DNA of 64,000 nucleotides. Source: Streptomyces sp. NBC_01669. Lineage in GTDB: Bacteria > Actinomycetota > Actinomycetes > Streptomycetales > Streptomycetaceae. This document shows positions 17,322 through 25,832 of the stretch, in pieces. A program made the translations under genes and the position numbers. The first letter of the stretch is position 1. Each line of letters opens with the position of its first letter. The stretch is taken from positions 1,054,001 through 1,118,000 of the forward strand of contig NZ_JAPEQG010000001.1 of NCBI RefSeq assembly GCF_026339735.1, given 5' to 3'. Under the pieces are notes generated by a model. The model was not told the origin of the DNA. It did not search any database and was given only the letters and a program-made list of their open reading frames with translations.

Positions 17322-18751
17322 GCGCGGTCCAGCAGGTTCTCCACCGCGGCGCGGAATCGGGCGAGGCGATCGGCGGCCTCGTCCGCGCCGATCCGGGGTT
17401 CATACACGGCAGCCGGTTCCCATGCGGGTACGGCCTGCTGGAGCGATAGTTTCGGGTCGACGCCGAGGCGGGCGACGGCCCCGGCCCCGAGTGCGGTGAC
17501 GTCCGGCAGTGCGGACACCTCGACCGGCCGTTGCAGCAGGTCGGCCTGGGTCTGCATGAGGAGCGCGGAGCGGGTCAGGCCGCCGTCCACACGGAGCGAG
17601 GTCAGCGGTCCGCCGAGGTCGGTGGCGACGGCGTCGGCGAGTTCGACGACCTGGGCGGCGATGCCCTCGCACAGGGCACGCACCAGGTGGCCGGCGGTGG
17701 TGTCCAGTCCCAGTCCGGTCACCGAGCCGCGCAGATCGCTGCGCCACCACGGTGCGGCGAGTCCGGCGAGCGCCGGTACGAAGGTGACCCCGCCGGAGTC
17801 GGGGACGCCCGTGCCGACGTGGTCGAGCTCAGCGGCACCGGAGATCACTCCCAGATCGGTGAGCCAGCGGACGGCGGACGCGACGGTGTAGACCTGCCCG
17901 TCTAGGCAGTAGCTGGTACGGCCGCCGAGCCGCCAGGCGACACAGCTGACCAGTCCGGTGGAGCCGCGGCGGGGCGTGGGCCCGGTCTGGGCGAGGAGGA
18001 AGGCGCCGGTGCCATAGGTGCATTTGGCGGTGCCGGCCTGCAGGGCGCCCTGGGCGAGCAGGGCGGCCTGTTGGTCGACGAGCAGTCCGGTCAGGGGCAG
18101 TTCGCCGCCGAACACCGTCGTCGTACCGACCGGGCCGGCCGCGTCGACGACGGACGGGAGCCGTTCGCCGGAGAGGCCGAAGATGTCCAGGGCCGCGGGT
18201 GACCAGCCGACCCGGTCGAGGTCGAGCAGCTGGGTACGACCGGCGGTCGCCGCATCCGTGACGAACGCCCCGGTCAGCCGGTGGACCAGCCAGGAGTCGC
18301 TGGTGGTGACGACACCCTCGCGGGTCAGCTCGCGGCGGATCCAGGCCATCTTCGGTGCGGCGAAGTACGGGTCGAGCGGCAGCCCGGTGAGTTGCCTCAA
18401 CTCGTCTTCATGTCCGGCGAGTTCGCTGCAGACCGATTCGGCCCGGCGGTCCTGCCAGACGATTGCGTCGGTGAGCGGCTTTCCGGTTGCCGGGTCCCAG
18501 GCGAGCACGGTCTCGCCCTGGTTCGCGAGCCCGACGGCGACCACCGGTTCACCCGCCTCGCGCACCGCCTGCCGTCCGGCTTCGACGACCGATCCGAACA
18601 GCTCGGCGGGGTCGACCTCGACCACTCCCCCGGGCTCGTACCGAGGCCGCACCGGGGCCGCACCGGAACCGATCACGCCGCGTTCCGGGCAGATCACCAG
18701 CGCCTTGGTGCCGGACGTGCCCTGGTCGACGGCGAGCACCGGGCCTGTCAT
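17318..18751 (-). CDS. FGGY-family carbohydrate kinase, glycerol kinase-like
   Basis: A 477-residue FGGY kinase. VLAVDQGTSGTKALV is the N-terminal phosphate loop, AIVWQDRRAE and YFAAPKMAWI are sugar-side segments, and LTGLLVDQQAALLAQGA with CTYGTGAFLL and LRVDGGLTRSALLMQTQADLL supply the ATP-binding lobe. The pattern fits glycerol kinases more than xylulokinases. The ATG at 18751 is preferred because AGGAG lies 5 bases upstream; a GTG at 18757 would overlap that site. It heads an overlapping three-gene operon, which implies phosphorylation, then oxidation and electron transfer. Other polyols remain possible. Confidence 0.78.
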   Translation of the reverse strand: MTGPVLAVDQGTSGTKALVICPERGVIGSGAAPVRPRYEPGGVVEVDPAELFGSVVEAGRQAVREAGEPVVAVGLANQGETVLAWDPATGKPLTDAIVWQDRRAESVCSELAGHEDELRQLTGLPLDPYFAAPKMAWIRRELTREGVVTTSDSWLVHRLTGAFVTDAATAGRTQLLDLDRVGWSPAALDIFGLSGERLPSVVDAAGPVGTTTVFGGELPLTGLLVDQQAALLAQGALQAGTAKCTYGTGAFLLAQTGPTPRRGSTGLVSCVAWRLGGRTSYCLDGQVYTVASAVRWLTDLGVISGAAELDHVGTGVPDSGGVTFVPALAGLAAPWWRSDLRGSVTGLGLDTTAGHLVRALCEGIAAQVVELADAVATDLGGPLTSLRVDGGLTRSALLMQTQADLLQRPVEVSALPDVTALGAGAVARLGVDPKLSLQQAVPAWEPAAVYEPRIGADEAADRLARFRAAVENLLDRA

Positions 18752-19139
18752 CGACACTCCTGCTGTGCGGAAGCTCTACGGCTTGAACGGAATCGTGATC
18801 AACGGTCGCTGACGCACAGACTGGTGCAGACCACCGCGTACGTCAAGCGCCTGCATTCTGCACCTTGCGGAATGACCAAATGATCGTCAACATCCTTCCA
18901 TCTCGGGCGACTTGAGTAAGATCCGCGAATCGGTCAGGAGACCGGCAGAACGCGCTCTACACTCACCGCCGAGCAACAACCGGACGGTTTTTGGCAGTTC
19001 GTTTTTCAACAGCTGCTTCACCCCCCACGCCCTTGAGGATCGATGAGACCGACACCATGCCGCGGGCGCCGACATCGCGCATCCCGGGACGTCCGCTTAT
19101 GCACGGATTCGCTGCCGTGCACCGGGGCGGGGGGAGTCC
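18752..19139. other. Intergenic region between divergent glycerol operon and 19140 gene
   Basis: These 388 bp are somewhat more AT-rich than the neighbours (for example around 18870-18925) and should hold the two divergent promoters. I see no gene, no clear operator palindrome and no RNA element that I can support. Confidence 0.4.
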
Positions 19140-20147
19140 ATGGCGACCAGTGATTTCCGGCCGGTCTATCACCCGGCCGGGCACGACAACGACTTACGTG
19201 CGGCATTACAGGACCTGCGCACCGGCCGCTGGGTATCCATGCGGAATCTGCTGGAAAGCACCCCGGACTGGACGCTGTGGACCCAGCGCACCCAGGTGCT
19301 CGGCGCGGTCGCCGCAGGCTCCGACGCGGTGCAGGCCTGGCTGGCCGAGGAACCCCGGAGTGTCGCGGCTGCCGTGATGCACGCGCGGGTCGTGGTGGAG
19401 CGTGCCGTGCGCGCCCACCGCGAGGGGCATCACGGGGCGCAGGAGTTGTGGCGGGAGGCCTGGGAAGCCTGCAGGTCGGCCGCCCACGCCACCCCCGCCG
19501 ACCCGGTGCCCTGGGTGTGTCTGCTGGCCCTGTCACAGTTGGACGAGCGTCAGGAACTGCAGGAGCACCGGCTGCATCCGCCGGGGCCCATGCTCTTTCC
19601 CGGCCCGTGGGGTCTGCTGGCGGAGGCCGACCGGCGCGATCCCTGCAACCGCGAGGCCTACCACCGGATGCTCCAGTTCGTGTACGCGCGAAAGGCCGGC
19701 GGAACCCTCTCCGAGGCGGTCAACTTCGCGCAGTGGGCGGCCTCTTCGGCGCCCGAAGGATCCGCGCTCCATGCTCTCCCGCTGTACGTGCGGGTCGAGC
19801 GGTACCGCCGTGAGCACGGTCACGAGAAGGCGCTGGATCTCCACTGGATCACCGAGGACGCCGAGCGGGATGCCGAACGGGCCCTGCACCTCTGGTTCCA
19901 CCGCACAGATCCGGCCAGGCATTCCCTGCTCGACGTCAACCATCTCGCCCACTCCCTGTGGGGCGCCCTGCAATTCGCCGACGCGGCACCGGTGTTCCGG
20001 GCACTCGGCCCGTACTTCACCACGCTGCCCTGGGCCTATCGCGCCCCCGACCCCCGCGACCCTTCGGGCGCCGAGGACGTGTATCTGCGCGCCCGGACCC
20101 GCTGTCTCGCCGCGGCACCCGAACCGCACTGGGGACCGCACGACTGA
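19140..20147 (+). CDS. Uncharacterised soluble protein, helical-repeat type
   Basis: A 335-residue protein I do not recognise. It is predicted soluble: there is no signal peptide or membrane segment. Trp, His and Arg are frequent, and alternating short helices (WREAWEACRSAAHATPADPVPWVCLLAL; HRMLQFVYARKAGG) resemble tetratricopeptide-like repeats. It ends in LAAAPEPHWGPHD. It lies 67 bp before the APC permease on the same strand, so the two may be co-transcribed. The ATG at 19140 follows GGGGCGGGGGGA, which can serve as a ribosome binding site. Confidence 0.65.
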   Translation: MATSDFRPVYHPAGHDNDLRAALQDLRTGRWVSMRNLLESTPDWTLWTQRTQVLGAVAAGSDAVQAWLAEEPRSVAAAVMHARVVVERAVRAHREGHHGAQELWREAWEACRSAAHATPADPVPWVCLLALSQLDERQELQEHRLHPPGPMLFPGPWGLLAEADRRDPCNREAYHRMLQFVYARKAGGTLSEAVNFAQWAASSAPEGSALHALPLYVRVERYRREHGHEKALDLHWITEDAERDAERALHLWFHRTDPARHSLLDVNHLAHSLWGALQFADAAPVFRALGPYFTTLPWAYRAPDPRDPSGAEDVYLRARTRCLAAAPEPHWGPHD

Positions 20148-20214
20148 CCCCGGCACGTTCTCCCCCGACAACAAACCGTCCCCGACCCCTTCCCCTTCAC
20201 GGAGGTTTCCCCTC

Positions 20215-21744
20215 ATGTCCATACCCACCTCGACCCAGCCGGGCGCGCAGGCCGCTCCCCAGAAGGACGAGGAGCAGCGGCTGCGCGAACTCGGCTACCA
20301 GCCGGTGCTGGCCCGTCGCATGGGCGGCTTCGGCAACTTCGCCATCAGCTTCTCCGTCATCTCGATCCTGTCCGGCTGCATGACCCTGTACGGCTTCGGC
20401 ATGTCGGCCGGCGGCCCGTCGGTGATGCTGTGGGGCTGGGCCGGTGTCGGCCTGTTCGTCCTCTGCGTCGGCATGGCGCTCGCCGAGGTCACCAGCGCGT
20501 ACCCGACGTCCGGGGCGCTGTATTACATGGCCGACCGGCTCGGCGGCCGCAAGTGGGGCTGGTACACGGGCTGGCTGAACCTGCTCGGTCTGCTCGGTGC
20601 GATCGCGGGTATCGACTACGGCGCCGCGCTGTTCACCGGCGCGCTGATGAACCTGCAGTGGGGCTTCACCCCCACCCCCGGCAAGACCATGATCATTTTC
20701 CTCTGCATTCTGCTGCTGCACGCCGTGCTGAACCTCTTCGGTGTCCGTCTGGTCAGCGTGCTCAACTCGATCAGCGTGTGGTGGCACCTGGCCGGCGTCG
20801 CCGTGATCGTCAGCGTGCTGGCGATCGTGCCCTCCCACCACCAGTCGCCGTCGTTCGTCTTCACCGAGTTCGTCAATGACACGGGCTGGGAGAACCCGCT
20901 CTATGTGGCGGCGATCGGCCTGCTGCTGGCGCAGTACACCTTCTGCGGCTACGACGCCTCCGCCCATCTGTCGGAGGAGACCTCGAACGCCTCGGTGTCG
21001 GCGGCGCGCGGCATCGTCCGCTCGATCTGGGTCTCCTGGATCGCCGGTTTCGTGCTGCTCGCCGGTCTGACGTTCGCGATCCAGGACTACGTGGGCACCC
21101 AGGAGAGCGCCACCGGTGTGCCGCCGGCCCAGATCCTGATCGACGCGCTCGGCACCTCGGGCGCCACTGCCATGCTGCTGATCGTGATCGCCGCCCAGCT
21201 GTTCTGCGGCAACGCCGAGGTCGCCGCCGCCAGCCGGATGGTGTTCGCGTTCAGCCGCGACAACGCCCTGCCGGGTTCGGCGCTGTGGCGCAAGGTGAGC
21301 GCCCGCACCCAGACGCCCGTACCCGCCGTGTGGCTGTCGGTCGTCGTCGCCGGACTGCTGGCGCTGCCGTCGCTGTACTCGGCCACCGCCTACGGTGCGG
21401 TGACCGCGATCAACGTCATCGGCATCACGCCCGCCTACGCGATCCCGATCTTCCTGAAGCTGCGCGCCGGGGACCGCTTCGAGCGGGGGCCCTGGCACCT
21501 GGGTCGCTGGTCCAAGCCGATCGGCTGGATCGCCGTGGTGTGGGTGGCCATCGTGACCGTACTGTTCCTGCTTCCGCAGTCGTCACCGGTGACCATCGAC
21601 TCGATGAACTACGCGTCGGTCGCGCTCGTCGCCGTACTGGTCCTGGCCACCATCTGGTGGTTCGTCGCACGCCGTTCCTACAGCACGCCGTCGGCGTACG
21701 GGAACGCCCGCGAACAGGCGGAGATCGCCGCGGACATCGTCTGA
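20215..21744 (+). CDS. APC-family amino acid/amine permease
   Basis: A 509-residue membrane transporter of the amino acid-polyamine-organocation superfamily, closest in style to the GABA/choline (ACT) permeases. The entry segment LRELGYQPVLARRMGGFGNFAISFSVISILSG is typical, with SGALYYMADRLGG in helix 3 and FCGYDASAHLSEETSNAS in the helix 6-8 region. About twelve hydrophobic segments are visible. It is likely to import an amino acid or amine with protons or by exchange; the substrate is unknown. The ATG at 20215 has GGAGG at 20201-20205. Confidence 0.88.
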   Translation: MSIPTSTQPGAQAAPQKDEEQRLRELGYQPVLARRMGGFGNFAISFSVISILSGCMTLYGFGMSAGGPSVMLWGWAGVGLFVLCVGMALAEVTSAYPTSGALYYMADRLGGRKWGWYTGWLNLLGLLGAIAGIDYGAALFTGALMNLQWGFTPTPGKTMIIFLCILLLHAVLNLFGVRLVSVLNSISVWWHLAGVAVIVSVLAIVPSHHQSPSFVFTEFVNDTGWENPLYVAAIGLLLAQYTFCGYDASAHLSEETSNASVSAARGIVRSIWVSWIAGFVLLAGLTFAIQDYVGTQESATGVPPAQILIDALGTSGATAMLLIVIAAQLFCGNAEVAAASRMVFAFSRDNALPGSALWRKVSARTQTPVPAVWLSVVVAGLLALPSLYSATAYGAVTAINVIGITPAYAIPIFLKLRAGDRFERGPWHLGRWSKPIGWIAVVWVAIVTVLFLLPQSSPVTIDSMNYASVALVAVLVLATIWWFVARRSYSTPSAYGNAREQAEIAADIV

Positions 21745-21780
21745 CACGACGGCTTCCGCGCTCTCCTCAGGTTTCTCCTC

Positions 21781-21814
21781 GAACCCTCCTGGACCGTCCG
21801 GTCCAGGAGGGTTC
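21781..21814. terminator. Bidirectional terminator between permease genes
   Basis: GAACCCTCCTGGACC (21781-21795) and GGTCCAGGAGGGTTC (21800-21814) form a perfect 15-bp stem with a 4-nt loop. It sits between the convergent APC and TauE/SafE genes and can serve both. Confidence 0.88.
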
Positions 21815-21832
21815 CGTCATGCATGGGTGCGG

Positions 21833-22600
21833 TCAGCGCAGCAGCAGCTGGAGTCCGCCGAGCACGGTCGCACCGAGCACCAGTCGCTCGAAGAGCTTCT
21901 GGTTGATCCGGTCCACACACTTCCGGCCGATGTACGCGCCCGGGACGACGAACAGCAGCATGGCCGCGTCCAGCAGCAGCGACTGCGCGTCGATGAGGCC
22001 GAGGCCCACACTGAACGGCACCTTGGAGGTGTTGACGATCAGGAAGAACCACGCCGATGTGCCGAGGAAGCCGAGCTTCCGGAAGCCCGCGGACAGCAGG
22101 TAGAGCGACATCACCGGGCCGCCCGCGTTGGCGACCATGGTGGTGAAGCCGCCGAGCACCCCGTACGAACGGGCCTTGAGCCTGCCTGCCCCGGACGGGC
22201 CGCCGGACTCGTCCGGAGCCACCTTGCTGTCGGCCCCGGTGCGGCGCCGCCAGACGGTGACGCCCGCCATGAAGAGCAGGATCGCGCCGATCGAGGTCCC
22301 CACGGCGTCGTCGTCGGCCCACATCATGAAGACGGTGCCCATCACCACGCCCACGGCGACGGCGGGGAACAGCCGCAGCAGCGTCGGCCAGTGGGCGTGC
22401 CTGCGGTAGGTGAAGACCGCGAGCGCATCGCCCGCGATGAGGATCGGGAGCAGAACTCCGGTGGACTCGCGGGCCGGGAGTACGGCCGCGAAGACCGCGA
22501 GACTGATCGTATTGGCACCACTGACGGCCGTCTTGGAGAAGCCGACGAGCGTGGATGCCGCGGCCAGCGCCGCCAGTTGCCAGAGTGTGAGGGTGTCCAT
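21833..22600 (-). CDS. TauE/SafE-family sulfite or organic anion exporter
   Basis: A 255-residue membrane protein from the ATG at 22600; an in-frame ATG at 22624 is less likely because it adds a non-hydrophobic extension. The N-terminal LAALAASTLVGFSKTAVSGANTIS and the mid-protein GGFTTMVANAGGPVMSLYLL are the two repeated signature segments of the TauE/SafE family. Eight hydrophobic helices are suggested. The family moves sulfonate-derived sulfite, sulfoacetate or other organic anions. No sulfur-metabolism gene lies nearby, so the substrate is open. Confidence 0.85.
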   Translation of the reverse strand: MDTLTLWQLAALAAASTLVGFSKTAVSGANTISLAVFAAVLPARESTGVLLPILIAGDALAVFTYRRHAHWPTLLRLFPAVAVGVVMGTVFMMWADDDAVGTSIGAILLFMAGVTVWRRRTGADSKVAPDESGGPSGAGRLKARSYGVLGGFTTMVANAGGPVMSLYLLSAGFRKLGFLGTSAWFFLIVNTSKVPFSVGLGLIDAQSLLLDAAMLLFVVPGAYIGRKCVDRINQKLFERLVLGATVLGGLQLLLR

Positions 22601-23159
22601 GCCAGGACCAGATGCTAATCGCACGCACTTCCGAACCGCCAGCCGGTCCCTCTGCTCAACGTCCGCCTTTGCACCGACTCATCCGATGTGTTGACTCCGC
22701 GCACACGCGAGGCTCGCATCAATTGCCTTTATTTACCGCTTAGTTGCCTGCCCGAAGGCTTGACCCCCGATATCAGCATTGCAGGCATCGGATGTCTTCG
22801 TGAGTCGCTCCCTGCCTCCACGCGCATCGGCCCTCAGCGAGAGGCCCTCGAAGAGGCATGTCCGTCCCGGGCCGGGCGGACGCCGCGCCGGGAGCCACGG
22901 GCAGCCGGCGGCCAGCGGCGCCACGGACCACAGCCTTCTTGGTCTCCGGGCTCCCCTTCCTTTCCGATCGATCTCGAGTTCGCTGACGGTGGGTGGCGTC
23001 GAGCAGCGCTCGCGACGATGCCGCGGGGCCGGTGGCGCGTACGGGACGGACATGATCGGCCATGGACAGCGCGAGGTTGATCGCTATGCTGCGACCCAAG
23101 CGTTCGCAGGAAGCGTTCAAACGAACAATGCGCAGCGGCACGGCGAGGGGGCCATCAGC
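22601..23159. other. Divergent promoter region with direct-repeat operator candidate (23098-23123)
   Basis: The part around 22690-22790 is noticeably AT-rich for this genome, so the promoter of the minus-strand TauE gene probably lies nearby. No coding sequence is supported. At 23098-23105 and 23111-23118 the octamer AAGCGTTC is directly repeated. The second copy extends to GCGTTCAAACG at 23113-23123, whose reverse complement matches a sequence ahead of the ABC operon at 24328 in 10 of 11 positions. Confidence 0.45.
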
Positions 23160-24326
23160 ATGCGGGAGCCGGTTGAACTCAGGCGTCAGCGAATCCTGTC
23201 GGTGGTGCAGTCGCGAGGCGCCGTCAAGGTCAGCGTGCTCGCCGCCGAGCTGGATGTCTCGGTGGTCACGATCCGTCGGGACGTCGAGGAGCTGACCCGG
23301 GGCGGGAGGCTGCGGCGCGGGCACGGGGTGGCCCGGCCGGTGGTCGACGCGGCGGAACCCGTCCCGGTCCCGGCGGCGCGGACCGCGGAGCCGGCTGGCG
23401 ACGGAGGCGCTGTGGCCATCGTCGTACCGGAGCGGCATTCGTATCTGTACGAGACGCTGCACGGCGCCCGGACCGTCCTGGAGGAGTCCGGGATGCGGAT
23501 CGCCCTGCACATCGCGCCGCAGTCGGCCGGTGCCGAACGACCGCTGGTGGAACGGGCCCTGGCGGACGGGGCCCGTGGGCTGCTGATCGCCCCGCGCTGG
23601 CGCAACGCCCGCTCGGAGGAGCTGGACTACGGCTGGCTGGCAGAGGTGGGCGTGCCGACCGTGCTGATGGAGCGGCGGCCCCGGCCGGGCAGTGCGCTGC
23701 ACGCCCTGGACTCGGTCTGCTCCGATCACTGGTACGGGACGCATCTCGCCGTGGACCATCTGGTGGCGCTGGGCCACCGCCGCATCGTCCTGGCCGCCCG
23801 TGACGACAGTCCGACGGCGCGCACCATCCGGGCGGCGTTCGCCCAGATCGCGGCGGACCGGCCGGAGGTGGAGGACTGGTCCGTGGTGCTCAGTTCACCG
23901 ACTGCGGTGCCCGGGCCCGGACCCGGGTCGCCGAGCGCGGCGGTCCGCGTCCAGAACGCTCCGGCGCCGACCGAGGGCACCGCTCCCGATCTCGCCGCCC
24001 TGCTGCGCGAGCGGGGCGCCACGGCGGCCGTGCTGCACGGTGATGTGGACGCGCTGATGCTGGTGCAGCGGATGGCGGAGAGCGGGGTCCAAGTGCCGCG
24101 GGACTGCTCCGTGGTGGCGTACGACGACGTGGTCGCGGCCCTGGGCAGTACGCCGCTGACCGCGGTGGCGCCGCCGAAGGCGGAGATCGGGCGGGCGGCG
24201 GCCGAACTGCTGCTGTACCGGCTGACCGGGCCCGCCGGTACGACCGGACCGGTGCGCCGGACGGAGCTGCTGCCCGCGCTGAAGGTGCGCGGTTCGGCCC
24301 AGAGGGTCACCCCTGCCAAGAACTGA
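23160..24326 (+). CDS. Hybrid transcriptional regulator: DeoR-type HTH with LacI/GalR-type sugar-binding domain
   Basis: A 388-residue protein. Residues 1-60 are a DeoR-type winged helix (RRQRILSVVQSRGAVKVSVLAAELDVSVVTIRRDVEEL). From residue 80 it is a periplasmic-binding-protein-like effector domain as in LacI/GalR proteins, with SDHWYGTHLAVDHLVALGHRRIVLA and CSVVAYDDVVAALGSTPLTAV. Such hybrids regulate sugar operons and release DNA on sugar binding. It sits 102 bp upstream of an ABC sugar transporter operon on the same strand and presumably controls it and itself. The start at 23160 is preferred over an ORF start at 22779, which lacks homology. Confidence 0.82.
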   Translation: MREPVELRRQRILSVVQSRGAVKVSVLAAELDVSVVTIRRDVEELTRGGRLRRGHGVARPVVDAAEPVPVPAARTAEPAGDGGAVAIVVPERHSYLYETLHGARTVLEESGMRIALHIAPQSAGAERPLVERALADGARGLLIAPRWRNARSEELDYGWLAEVGVPTVLMERRPRPGSALHALDSVCSDHWYGTHLAVDHLVALGHRRIVLAARDDSPTARTIRAAFAQIAADRPEVEDWSVVLSSPTAVPGPGPGSPSAAVRVQNAPAPTEGTAPDLAALLRERGATAAVLHGDVDALMLVQRMAESGVQVPRDCSVVAYDDVVAALGSTPLTAVAPPKAEIGRAAAELLLYRLTGPAGTTGPVRRTELLPALKVRGSAQRVTPAKN

Positions 24327-24327
24327 G

Positions 24328-24338
24328 CGTTTGACCGC
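24328..24338 (+). promoter_or_regulatory. Candidate operator ahead of ABC sugar operon
   Basis: CGTTTGACCGC, immediately after the regulator stop, matches CGTTTGAACGC (reverse complement of 23113-23123, ahead of the regulator gene) at 10 of 11 positions. Shared sites at the regulator's own promoter and at the operon would fit autoregulation plus operon control. The local sequence 24335-24365 is AT-rich and could hold the promoter. Confidence 0.4.
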
Positions 24339-24428
24339 TTTCATTTTCTTCTGAGCGATCTATTGACCCGTACCGATCAGCCGATCAGGATTCCCCGTGT
24401 CTTGAATCAGGAGCCGCGGGAGGCACCC

Positions 24429-25787
24429 ATGCCTGGTCGACAGAGCCGTCGATCCGTGCTCGCCACGATCGCCGCCCTGCCTCTGACAGGCGCGCTCAGC
24501 GCCTGCAGCAGCAGCGACGGCGCATCGCAGTCGGGCAGCACGAGCAACGCCAACAGCACCGGCGCGAAGCGCGCCACGCATATCACCTTCTGGTCCGCTC
24601 TGCGCGGCAGCCAGCAGGTCGTGGACGCGTTCAATCGCACCCACGACCGCATCCAGGTCGACTTCCAGCAGATCCCCGCGGGAGGCCAGGGCGGGTACGC
24701 GAAACTCAGCAACGCGGCGCGGGCGGGCAACGCCCCGGACGTCGCCACGATCGAGTACCCCCAGCTCCCCGGCTTCGCGATCGACGGTGTCGCTCGCGAG
24801 ATCACCGGCCTGATGAGCGACGGGCTGCGCGCCAAGCTGCTGCGGCAGGCGCTCGCGCTGACCACGTTCGAGAAGCGCACCTTCAGCGTTCCGCTGGATG
24901 TCGAACCGATGGTGATGCACTACCGCACCGACCTCTTCCGGCAGTACGGACTCCATGTGCCGCGCACCTGGGACGAGTTCGAGGAGGCGGCCCGTGCCGT
25001 ACGCCGGAAGGGCAACGGCCGACGGCTGGCGAACTTCGCCACGGACGGCGCCCCCCAGTTCGCCTCGTTCGCCTGGCAGGCCGGTGCCCAGTGGTTCGAC
25101 ACCGCGGGAGGTGTCTGGAACGTCTCGCTCGCCGATGACCCGAGCCGCCGCGTCGCGTCGTACTGGCAACGGCTCATCGACCAGGACCTGGTCTTCATGA
25201 ACCCCGTGGACGGCCGCCAGAGCGACGCCCAGATCAGCAACGGCCAGGTCCTCGTCCGGCTCAGCGGAGCGTGGGACGCCGGGGCGCAGATGAACGCCCG
25301 GCCTGCGCAGAAGGGAGCATGGGCCGTCGCGCCGCTCCCCCAGTGGGATACGGCCGCACCGTCCCTCGGCACCCACGGCGGCTCCACCTTCGCGGTGACG
25401 AAGGACAGCAGTCACCCGGAGGCCGCGATGGAGTTCATCGAATGGCAGGTGTCGCACCCGGATGCGCTGCGGGCCCGGCTCTCCAGCGGCACCAGCAGCC
25501 AGTATCCGGCCGCCCCCGGCCTCGTACCCGTCGGCCGCAAGGCCTTCGACCGGAGCTACTACAGCGGACAGGACATCTACCGCGTCTTCGAGGAGGAGGC
25601 GCACAAGATCCGGGACGGCTGGATCTGGGGGCCGCGGATGACCGCCACCAGCAAGGTGATGCAGGACGGCTTCGCGCGGGCGAGCGGCGGCCAGGGCTCA
25701 TTGATCGATGCCGTACGCGCCGCCCAGAAGGGCACCATGCCGGACCTCAGGGCACTGGGCCTGGCCACCACCGAGCGCACCAGCTGA
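24429..25787 (+). CDS. ABC sugar transporter, solute-binding lipoprotein
   Basis: A 452-residue extracellular solute-binding protein. An Arg-rich N-terminus (RQSRRSVLATIA) with a hydrophobic stretch leads to the lipobox LSAC at about residues 25-28, after which a Ser/Gly/Asn linker begins. The mature part follows the family-1 fold: HITFWSALRG, APDVATIEYPQLPGFA and FSVPLDVEPMVMHYRTDLFRQYG. The ATG at 24429 is chosen over an ORF start at 24363 because GGGAGGC lies about 5-11 bases upstream and the signal peptide starts there. Its sugar ligand is likely related to the substrate of the downstream DUF2264 protein. Confidence 0.9.
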   Translation: MPGRQSRRSVLATIAALPLTGALSACSSSDGASQSGSTSNANSTGAKRATHITFWSALRGSQQVVDAFNRTHDRIQVDFQQIPAGGQGGYAKLSNAARAGNAPDVATIEYPQLPGFAIDGVAREITGLMSDGLRAKLLRQALALTTFEKRTFSVPLDVEPMVMHYRTDLFRQYGLHVPRTWDEFEEAARAVRRKGNGRRLANFATDGAPQFASFAWQAGAQWFDTAGGVWNVSLADDPSRRVASYWQRLIDQDLVFMNPVDGRQSDAQISNGQVLVRLSGAWDAGAQMNARPAQKGAWAVAPLPQWDTAAPSLGTHGGSTFAVTKDSSHPEAAMEFIEWQVSHPDALRARLSSGTSSQYPAAPGLVPVGRKAFDRSYYSGQDIYRVFEEEAHKIRDGWIWGPRMTATSKVMQDGFARASGGQGSLIDAVRAAQKGTMPDLRALGLATTERTS

Positions 25788-25832
25788 CCGCCCCGTATCC
25801 CCTTCCCAGCAGCAGAGAGGCAGGTGACACCC

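Noticed and set aside
18752..19139. Riboswitch or operator ahead of the glycerol-type operon
   Set aside because: I looked for paired arms and known leader motifs and saw none beyond chance.
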